Positions 17,501 through 19,934 of a DNA stretch of 19,934 nucleotides are shown piece after piece. Source of the stretch: JAGMES01 sp023128035. GTDB lineage: Bacteria > Bacillota > Halanaerobiia > DY22613. How positions within the stretch are numbered: the first letter of the stretch is position 1; the number at the start of each line of letters is the position of its first letter. The stretch spans positions 1 through 19,934 of the forward strand of contig DAOVRZ010000105.1 of assembly GCA_030627905.1 (NCBI GenBank), read 5' to 3'. The position numbers and the translations under genes were made by a program. The notes under the pieces were generated by a model. That model worked only from the letters and a program-made list of their open reading frames with translations, made no database searches and was not told the DNA's origin.

Positions 17501-19934
17501 GTATTCACAAAATCCAAAAGTTTTTCTGGGCTTTTTCTGGTTTCATTGTCAATAAGATATAACTCTCCCCCTGCAAGCAAAGTTGAGAAGATTTCCTGAC
17601 AACTTACATCAAAACTGATTGTAGTAAACTGTAATACCCTTGTGTTAAAGTTTATATTTGTTTTTGCATATTCAAAATTGATTAGATTTACAATATTTCT
17701 GTGTTCTATCATTACCCCTTTAGGTTTTCCGGTGGAACCTGATGTATAGATAAGATAAAGTAAATCCCCTGGTTTGTTCACTATTTCAATATTCGAACTT
17801 TCTTCACAGCATGCTAGACTATTGAGATCCGTCAATATTTCTCCTGCAAAGCTAATCTCTTGTGTTAGGTCTGTTTGTGTGAGTAATATTTTTGCACCAC
17901 TATCTTTTAACATATATTGTTTTCTTTCAAGTGGATATTCTGGATCTATTGGCAGATAAGCTCCACCTGCCTTGACTATTGCTAAGATTCCTACTATCAT
18001 CTCAATAGATCTCTCTAACATGATCGCAACTATTCTGTCAGGTTTGATTCCTTTTTGTCTTAATACTCTAGCTAATTGATTCGCCTTGGCATTCAATTCT
18101 TTATAAGTTAGGTTTTCTTTTTCAAACACAACAGCTATATCATCTGAAGCTTTTACTACTTGCTCTTCAAAGAATTCACATAATGTTTTATCTTTTGGAT
18201 AATTAGCCTCTGTTTTATTAAAATCATAAAGAATCTGATCTCTTTCTTTTTCTGTAAGAATATCTATTTCGGATAATTTAATCTGTGTATTTACAACGAT
18301 TTCAAGTATTTTTGTTAAGTGTAATGTCATTCTTTCTATTGTTTCTCTTTTAAATAATTTGGTACTATATTCAATATCAAATAGTAGTTTTTCATCAGCT
18401 TCAATTGCAAATATTGACAAATCAAATTTGGATGTTCTATTTTCGAAATTATATCGTGTAAACTTAACATCATTAAGGTTTAATTGGCCAATATCCATAT
18501 TCTGCATTACAAACAATACATCAAATAATGGATTTCTACTCATATCTCGTGTCAAATCTAACTTATCTACCAACTCTTCAAATTGATAATTTTGATGTTT
18601 GTAAGCCTCTAATGCATTTTCCTTGACTTCTTTTAGAAATTCCTCATAAATCTTGTTATTTTCAGGATAATTTCTCATTGCCAGTGTATTTACAAACACA
18701 CCAATAATTTTTTCTAAATCTGGATGTAATCTACCGGCTATTGGACTTCCTATGATGATATCTTCTTGATTACTATATTTAGACAATAAGATATTAATAG
18801 CTGATAAAAGAACCATATACATTGTACTATTAGTTTCTTTTACTAATCTTTTAAGTTCTTTTGTCAGTTTTTCCTCTACAATAAAGCTTAGCTTGTCACC
18901 TTCATGGCTTTGGATAACTGGTCTTGGATAATCAGTTGGCAGATTTAATACTGGTATTTGGGTATCGTTCAGATTCCCAGTAAATTTATTTATCCAATAC
19001 TCTTCCTGATCTTTCATTACATCATTCAATAGTTTATTTTGCCAATCTGCATAATCCTTGTACTGAATCTTTAATTTTTCTAATGTTTGACCTTTATAAA
19101 AATCCGCAAATTCACTAACAAGTATTCCCATAGACGTACCATCTGATATGATATGATGCATATCATACATTAATATGTGTCGATTTTTGTCTAATTTAAT
19201 AACATGTACTCTTAGTAGAGGTGCTTTATTTAAGTCAAATGGTCTTACAAAGTCTTTTATAACTTTTTCTATTACTTGTTCTGGTTTATCGGTATAATCA
19301 ACTTTAAATTCAACATCTACATATATTTTTTGTATTACTTTATCTTCGATTGTTTCAAAGGAAGTTCTTAAAGTTTCATGTCTTCTAATAAGTTCATAGA
19401 AAGCTTTTTCTACTCTTTCAATATTTAGAATTCCTTCTACTTCCAACACACCCGGCATATTATAACTTGTACTACTTAAATCGAACTGTTGAAGCAAATA
19501 CATTCTCTTTTGTGCGGATGATGCTTCATAATAATCTGCAGGTTCTACTGGTTCTATTGCTATATATGCTGTTTGCGCGCACGCGCGTATGGCATTTTGA
19601 ATATATTCGCTTATTCCTTTTATAGTTGGGTTTTTAAACATTTCATTTAATGATACTTCCACATTAAGTTCCTTGTGCATTTTAGCTACCAATATTGTTG
19701 CCTTTAAAGAATGTCCTCCAAGTTCAAAGAAGTTATCATTGATGCCTACTTTATCAATTCCCAATACGTCTTTCCACATTTCTACTAACTTTTCGTCTGT
19801 TTCATTTCGTGGATCTTCGTATTCAGTTCCTACCAAGATGTTACCTTCAGGTTCTGGAAGTGCTTTTCGATCAATTTTACCATTTGCATTTATTGGTATT
19901 TCATCTAGTTGTACAAAATAAGATGGGATCATAT
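4183..19934 (-). CDS. Nonribosomal peptide synthetase, five-plus modules (5' end outside window)
   Basis: A multidomain NRPS that activates amino acids as adenylates, loads them on phosphopantetheine carriers and condenses them. At least 5249 residues are visible, counted from the Met codon at 19932. That Met lies inside the YMIPSYF stretch near the end of an A domain, and the frame is open to the window edge, so it is not the true start. Domain order is A(end)-T-C-A-T-C-A-T-C-A-T-E-C-A-T-C. Carrier serines are at residues 75, 1126, 2191, 3240 and 4745. HHxxxDG motifs occur at 259, 1315, 2375, 3871 and 4930 (C domains) and at 3419 (E domain). SGSTGKPKG loops are at 731, 1791, 2855 and 4347. 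The protein ends in a C domain plus an acidic tail, without a thioesterase, so chain transfer to the next protein is expected. The downstream NRPS gene starts 15 bases after the stop, implying one transcript. The product and the cluster name are not recognised. Confidence 0.97.
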   Translation of the reverse strand, partial: MIPSYFVQLDEIPINANGKIDRKALPEPEGNILVGTEYEDPRNETDEKLVEMWKDVLGIDKVGINDNFFELGGHSLKATILVAKMHKELNVEVSLNEMFKNPTIKGISEYIQNAIRACAQTAYIAIEPVEPADYYEASSAQKRMYLLQQFDLSSTSYNMPGVLEVEGILNIERVEKAFYELIRRHETLRTSFETIEDKVIQKIYVDVEFKVDYTDKPEQVIEKVIKDFVRPFDLNKAPLLRVHVIKLDKNRHILMYDMHHIISDGTSMGILVSEFADFYKGQTLEKLKIQYKDYADWQNKLLNDVMKDQEEYWINKFTGNLNDTQIPVLNLPTDYPRPVIQSHEGDKLSFIVEEKLTKELKRLVKETNSTMYMVLLSAINILLSKYSNQEDIIIGSPIAGRLHPDLEKIIGVFVNTLAMRNYPENNKIYEEFLKEVKENALEAYKHQNYQFEELVDKLDLTRDMSRNPLFDVLFVMQNMDIGQLNLNDVKFTRYNFENRTSKFDLSIFAIEADEKLLFDIEYSTKLFKRETIERMTLHLTKILEIVVNTQIKLSEIDILTEKERDQILYDFNKTEANYPKDKTLCEFFEEQVVKASDDIAVVFEKENLTYKELNAKANQLARVLRQKGIKPDRIVAIMLERSIEMIVGILAIVKAGGAYLPIDPEYPLERKQYMLKDSGAKILLTQTDLTQEISFAGEILTDLNSLACCEESSNIEIVNKPGDLLYLIYTSGSTGKPKGVMIEHRNIVNLINFEYAKTNINFNTRVLQFTTISFDVSCQEIFSTLLAGGELYLIDNETRKSPEKLLDFVNTNEIEVVFFPTAYFKFIVCEREYMEKFSERIKHIIVAGEQLIITEELKQYLKENRVYLHNHYGPSEAHVVSTYTVDMMEEMPDLPPIGKPISNTKLYIGNKDKDTKEIRLVPIGVVGELFISGDCVGRGYYNRPELTSEKFMIDPFRPEHRLYSTGDLVRWIADGNIEFLGRIDHQVKIRGYRIEIGEIESQILRHEAIKETVVMAKEDSNSKYLCAYVVGESEFTISDLREYMSKDLPDYMIPTYFVKLDKMPLTQNGKIDRNALPEPEGNIEVGVEYVAPTNEVEEKLVEIWSEVLKIEKVGVMDNFFELGGHSLKATILAGRIQKELDVEVSLKQIFKSPTIKGVSKYIKSAAKVQYEAIEKVDDLGCNDTGYYETSSAQKRMYLLQQMDLRNVNYNMPGVLEVEGRLDVKKVEKAFLEMIKRHETLRTSLELIEDKLVQIVNAYSIVKSEFEVKYIEHAQKTPEQIINEFIKPFDLSKAPLFKVGIIKLESEKYILMFDMHHIISDGITMGIFVNDFVNLYEGKELDSLRIQYKDYSGWQNKLVKSDIMKKQEEYWVNRFSEVPVLNLPTDYPRPAIQSFAGDTLSFKVDRDLTEKIKGIAKETASTMYMVLLSGVNILLSKYSGQEDIIVGSPIAGRPHADLEKIIGMFINTLAMRNNLAGNKTYKELLKEVKDNALEAYEHQDYQFEELVDKLNLHRDMSRNPLFDVMFVLQNFDNAELEVQDLKFRPLSYENKISKFDLTISAYEDTSAGEDEINLNFEYCTKLFKRETVERLTSHFRNILKAVTANADIKISDIEMLNKEEKDQILCDFNSTYVDYPRDKTIHNLFEEKVKNIPDNTAVASRRRAGEMKLTYKELNEKANQLARTLRENGVNADSIVGISVNRSFEMMIGILGILKAGGAYLPINPDYPEERFGYMLKDSGADILLTHEYLVNEVPFRGQIIALEDEQIYHKASSNLEPIKNSQGLAYIIYTSGSTGKPKGVMVSHKALNNFLCNIYSSFGENVGIKDNCLSLTNISFDVSICEIFMPLVFGATLVLYNNEMILDIHNLVRTIADKEITFAYIPPTILKEVYERLSNEEVKLNKMLVGVEPIKDYVLEDYLKLNENMQIINGYGPTEATICTTFYKYGQTAPVGRNVPIGKPLANTQIYILDQYSNLVPKGVVGELCISGDGLAEGYINREDLTAEKFVPNPFIAGMKMYKTGDMARLLTDGNIEFLGRIDHQVKIRGYRIELGEIESQLLNYNPIKEAIVVDQEDKNGSKYLCAYVVSEKEVKVGDFTPKELREFLLISLPEYMIPSYFVQLDQMPLTANGKIDRKALPELEGKIVVGTEYEAPRNATEEKLVDIWGEVLGAVLGIKKVGINDNFFELGGHSLKATILVAKMHKALNVEVPLNEIFKRPTIKGISEYIKNATKTAYIAIEKVESAGYYEVSSAQKRMYMLQQFDLSSTNYNMPGVLEVEGILNIERVEKAFYELIRRHESIRTSFETIEDKVIQKVNSYTHVEAKFKVDYLNKTDKAIEEVLNEFVTSFDLTKAPLFRVGVMKLQEDKHILLFDMHHIISDGISMGIFINEFAKFYEGKELDKLRIQYKDFAKWQNNLLRSDIMKKQEEYWISRFSNPIQNDGQVPVLNMPTDYPRPTIQRFAGDSISFKLDKNLTQDLKRIAKETGSTMYMVLLSGVNILLSKYSGQEDIIVGSPIAGRPHADLAKIIGMFVNTLAMRNNPDGNKTYEEFLKEVKENSLKAYENQDYQFEELVEQLDLSRDMSRNPLFDVMFTMQNFNNGELKIENLEFKPFNYDQKISKFDLTIAASEGVSTDEAEEIILNFEYCTKLFKRETIERMKAHLTNIFKIVTVNTEVKLSEIDVLTKEERDMILYDINNTYTDYPRNKTLQDLFEEHVERTPNHIAVVFKEKNLTYKELNERSNSLANILRVNGVKEDTVIGIIAKKSLEVIVGVMAILKAGGAYLPIDLEYPENRINYMLEDSSVKILLTLGDLRKDIDFNGNTIDVLDETLYSGKQNNLENINTPESLAYVIYTSGSTGKPKGVMIEHRNVARLIKSTNYVQFADGDKMLQTGTLAFDASIFEVWGALLNGLELHLASKDLILKTEAMEKYLVDNQISTVLFTTPLFNLMAEEKVEMFKPLKYLFIGGDVISPKHVNKVKKVCNLNIVNLYGPTENTTVSTYFAVDQEDASNIPIGKPISNSTTYILDQYNNLSPIGVHGELHVGGDGLARGYVNNSELTAEKFIENPFIPGDKIYRTGDLVRLLSDGNIEFLGRIDNQVKIRGFRIEIGEIENSILNYDGIKEAIVIDQKDKNGNKYLSAYVVANQEISVEDLRKNLSNSLPDYMIPAHFMQLERMPLTKNGKVDRKALPEPEGNILTGVEYVAPRNEVEEKVALIWSEVLGVEKVGINDSFFSLGGDSIKSIQVASRLNNYGLKLEINDLFKHRCISELSSYIKNTNSTAEQGIVEGEVKLTPIQVWFFEQKFTDMHHFNHSVMLHNREGFDNDALRKAFTKIVEHHDALRMVYKFEENSVKQYNRGSSDNMFDLQIFDLVEESNYMLRIEEEANKIQSSIDLETGPLIKLGVFKTEEGDHLLIVIHHLVVDGVSWRIIFEDLATAYSQAQEGKEIKLPRKTQSFKEWAEKLLTFANSKEILEQMGYWERLEQIEVKPLPREREIQSNKRKDTKILPMVLEVEDTEKLLKHVNQAYNTEINDILLVALGLAVKDWTGEDVIAISLEGHGRENIIEDVNITRTVGWFTSQYPVIFDMSSSEDISHIIKAVKEELRRIPDKGIGYGILRYLTQKSNQKHKLSMHPEISLNYLGQFDMDVNTGIFNISNASTGLAMSSEFERNHAIDVNGMIVGGSLRLDFSYNMHEFSHDTVQHIVDSYSKNIKNIIDHCMQQQEIDMSKMKQFEKIYPLSPMQQGMLFHYLKDTKSIANFEQSELHLAGNLDIDLFEKSLNLLVQRYDILRTNFEYEKLQISRQVVYKNKNQKIYFEDLSMFEENEKLSYITKFKEIDLERGFDLAKDNLMRIAILKIDQENYKMIWSFHHIIMDGWCLGIIFKDLLMIYQALKVGKTANLSKAYPFSSYIDWLQNQDQEEAFEYWQNYLENYEQQALPLGYNINLRNREYAKNEHVFKFDGGLARSMKNIAKNCDITLNTLIQALWGILLQKYNNTDDVVFGAVVSGRPPEIQGIEQIVGLFINTIPVRVRYKKGESFAEVVKHLQEGVVLSRKYEYSSLAEIQSNTALKQNLVNNIVVFENYPVDKEMKNLGIENIGFEMKSLESSEQTNYDFNIILSPDGDGLVTKFSYNTFAYDAIFIKRMEEHFKNAIKAVVENPDICVEDIEILSHEEKDQILCDFNNTYADYPRDKTIHKLFEEQVEKTSENLAVVSRTCEEEKQLTYRELNEKANSLANILRENGVKENILVGIIAEKSLEMIVGVMAILKAGGAYLPIDPEYPQDRIKFMLEDCSVDILLKQGELEQNIEHNCNVIDILDETLYQINKENLQNINTPRSLAYVIYTSGSTGKPKGVMVEHKNIVRLVKNPNYIEFEPGDKILQTGTLAFDASTFEIWGALLNGLELHLGSKDLILRPEEMAKYLVNNQISSLFLTTALFNVMSEEKPDMFETLKFLLTGGEAASFKHFNQVRRECKDLKIANIYGPTENTTFSTVFFMNEECSGNIPIGKLINNTTGYVVDKNNKLSAIGVCGELCLGGDGLAQGYLNNPELTAEKFIQNPFVDNPFGIILGERLYRTGDLVRWLPDGNIEFLGRIDHQVKIRGFRIELGEIENSLLNYEDIKETIVIDRKDEKGNKYLCAYVVSDQEVTVGDFTPKELREFLLKNLPEYMIPSYFVQLDKMPLTANGKINREALPEPEGNVIVGTEYEAPQNKIEKNLVEIWKDVLGIEKVGINDNFFELGGHSLKATVLISKIHKKLNVEIPLRQVFISPTIKELSNFIIKADESTYLVIEPIEEIREYYPISLAQKRLYMVNQLNVDDLSYNMPAMYIIEGNLELDRLEVAFKNLINRHESLRTSFKTMNGEPVQIIHEDVNFEIKYSDLTDCAMDEIKATTRINSFMRPFDLEIAPLLRVEVVQFNEEYLLMLDLHHIIADGSAMNILIAEFVKLYQGIELSKLKLQYKDFAVWQSRLFEENVMAKQEDYWLNNLKDLQYTELPAKTAGSIKSNVGAQKQFDIGAELVEKIDEFCAKHNVTKFMFMLAVFKIAIFRKIDQKDLSIGIPIAGRNKSELQDLIGLFLNLLIIRSEIRDEMSFNEYLYQIKEVTTGAFENQDYPFDMLDLKNREVNNYQGASLFSILFNYLPYFGDDGQTLTEFTIRPYSVEKVEAKYDLTLYVSERQEDIHLSLVYKRDKYEDYIIEAIPVEIEKIINIVLENEESVITQIVLTDSNSLMEDFDDLFSDDNFDEFDF
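5584..8730 (-). other. Module 4: DCL-type C4-A4-T5, predicted Ile/Val
   Basis: C4 (about 3735-4185) opens with YPLSPMQQGMLFH and has HHIIMDGWC (3871-3879), the wording of DCL condensation domains that accept a D-configured donor. This fits its place right after the E domain. A4 (about 4193-4700) has SGSTGKPKG at 4347-4355 and the A10 lysine at 4689. Its code D-A-F-F-L-G-I-T-F is close to the DAFFYGITF I remember for bacitracin-type isoleucine domains, so Ile or Val is the best guess. T5 has serine 4745. A4 carries an SRTCEE insertion before LTYRELN, and a VDNPFGIILG expansion before RLYRTGD. Confidence 0.85.
5948..5982. repeat. 35-bp exact repeat with inverted repeat, A4 copy
   Basis: Identical over 35 bases to 13622-13656. 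It contains ACTCC-TTC-GGAGT (5958-5970), a 5-bp inverted repeat with a 3-base spacer, encoding part of GDFTPKELREFLL near the end of A4. Other A domains here are about five residues shorter at this point. Confidence 0.85.
8758..13194 (-). other. Module 3: C3-A3-T4-E, D-amino acid module
   Basis: C3 (about 2247-2695) has HHIISDG at 2375-2381. A3 (about 2703-3196) has SGSTGKPKG at 2855-2863, and its code reads D-A-F-L-F-G-L-T-V, which suggests a hydrophobic residue without a firm assignment. T4 has LGGDS (serine 3240) instead of LGGHS, the variant typical of carriers that serve an epimerisation domain. The E domain (about 3290-3725) shows TPIQVWF (3294-3300), HHLVVDG (3419-3425), EGHGRE (3558-3563), RTVGWFTS (3573-3580) and NYLGQF (3640-3645). 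All catalytic signatures are intact, so the residue should be presented as the D form to the next C domain. Confidence 0.92.
12991..13598 (-). repeat. A-end/T/C-start repeat block, module 2-3 junction copy
   Basis: Aligns with 19327-19934. Sampled stretches are roughly 85-97% identical. The block runs from YMIPSYFVQLD through the carrier domain to the QK(V/I) strand of the C domain. Both copies are 608 bases long because two different 12-base insertions balance: VLGAVLG here and the CG tract in the other copy. Confidence 0.85.
13622..13656. repeat. 35-bp exact repeat with inverted repeat, A2 copy
   Basis: Partner of 5948-5982, with the inverted repeat at 13632-13644. It encodes the same GDFTPKELREFLL segment near the end of A2. 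Confidence 0.85.
14104..14898 (-). repeat. A2 copy of a duplicated A-domain segment
   Basis: Partner of 1-795. It spans from just before the LTYKELN side of the A domain to the NGYGPTEATICTTFY region, so it covers nearly all specificity residues. Downstream of this point (below 14104) the partner is not visible. Confidence 0.93.
14944..14957. repeat. CG-rich double tract in A2 N-terminus
   Basis: TGCGCGC followed by CTACGCG. It encodes SRRRAG ahead of the LTYKELN motif. Two other A domains have a related TACGCGAT element at the same place (849-856 and 7284-7291), while A1 and A3 lack it. Confidence 0.8.
16444..19536 (-). other. Module 1: C1-A1-T2, predicted proline
   Basis: C1 (about residues 133-575) looks LCL-type, with HHIISDG at 259-265. 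A1 (about 583-1082) has SGSTGKPKG at 731-739, GRIDHQVKIRGYRIE at 981-995 and the A10 lysine at 1070. Alignment by eye to GrsA gives the specificity residues D-V-Q-F-I-A-H-V-V, taken from FDVSCQ, VFFPT, IIVAG, HNHYGPSE and VV. I recall this as the code of proline A domains such as the one in GrsB. T2 carries serine 1126 in LGGHS. There is no epimerase, so L-Pro should be incorporated. Confidence 0.85.
19574..19591. repeat. 18-bp alternating purine-pyrimidine CG tract
   Basis: TGCGCGCACGCGCGTATG on the plus strand is strictly alternating pyrimidine/purine. It is built from two overlapping palindromes, TGCGCGCA and ACGCGCGT. It lies in the T1-C1 linker and encodes part of AIRACAQ. The paralogous linker near 13245 is 12 bases shorter. 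Confidence 0.9.
19597..19934 (-). other. Module 0 remnant: end of A0 domain and carrier domain T1
   Basis: Residues 1-30 are the last part of an A domain, with the A10 motif NGKIDRKALPEPEG at 17-30 (catalytic lysine about 19). The specificity-determining half lies outside the window, so its substrate is unknown. T1 covers about residues 42-112, with LGGHS and the phosphopantetheine serine at 75. The linker to the next C domain carries an unusual IRACAQ segment (about 115-120) encoded by a CG-rich tract that the paralogous linker in module 2 lacks. Confidence 0.93.

Larger units (their letters stand above)
19327..19934 (-). repeat. A-end/T/C-start repeat block, module 0-1 junction copy
   Basis: Partner of 12991-13598, truncated by the window edge and possibly longer. 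It contains the CG-rich insertion at 19574-19591 that the other copy lacks. Confidence 0.85.

Noticed and set aside
19930..19932. ATG at 19932 as the start of the upstream gene
   Set aside because: It codes the Met of YMIPSYF, a conserved position inside an A domain. The frame is open to the window edge and no ribosome binding site can be seen.

Overview
The window is almost entirely coding on the minus strand. It holds two consecutive, partial genes for giant nonribosomal peptide synthetases (NRPSs). The DNA is visibly AT-rich, the one internal gene start has a perfect AGGAGG ribosome binding site, and the protein wording (LGGHSLKAT, HHIISDG, SGSTGKPKG, NGKIDRKALPEPEG) resembles low-GC Firmicutes/Clostridia synthetases. 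That taxonomic guess rests on style and cannot be confirmed here.

Transcription runs from the right edge to the left. The upstream gene (19934 to 4183) enters the window in the C-terminal end of an adenylation (A) domain. It then encodes T | C-A-T | C-A-T | C-A-T-E | C-A-T | C and stops at 4183. After 15 bases the downstream gene starts at 4167 and runs off the left edge. It encodes A-T | C-A(partial). One elongation module is therefore split between its C domain (last domain of the first protein) and its A-T didomain (first domains of the second). The first protein ends in a very acidic tail and the second starts with a basic segment.

Reading the ten-residue specificity positions by eye against GrsA gives, in assembly order: unknown (A0, mostly outside), Pro (A1, DVQFIAHVV), unassigned (A2, DVCYLGGIC), probably hydrophobic and epimerised to D (A3, DAFLFGLTV, followed by E), Ile/Val-like (A4, DAFFLGITF), unassigned unusual A5 (DARHLALLI), and A6 with the same code as A2. 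The visible part of the product would be X-Pro-Y-(D)Z-(Ile/Val)-W-Y, assuming colinearity. No loading C-starter, thioesterase, tailoring enzyme, transporter or regulator lies in the window, so the line extends on both sides.

The most unusual signals are at sequence level. There is a segment of about 795 bp with about 94% identity shared by the A2 and A6 domains. A 608-bp T-C junction block is repeated between modules. Several short in-frame insertions of 12-15 nt sit in loops and linkers, including alternating purine-pyrimidine CG tracts that stand out sharply from the AT-rich background. No RNA genes, CRISPR arrays, insertion sequences or terminators were found.
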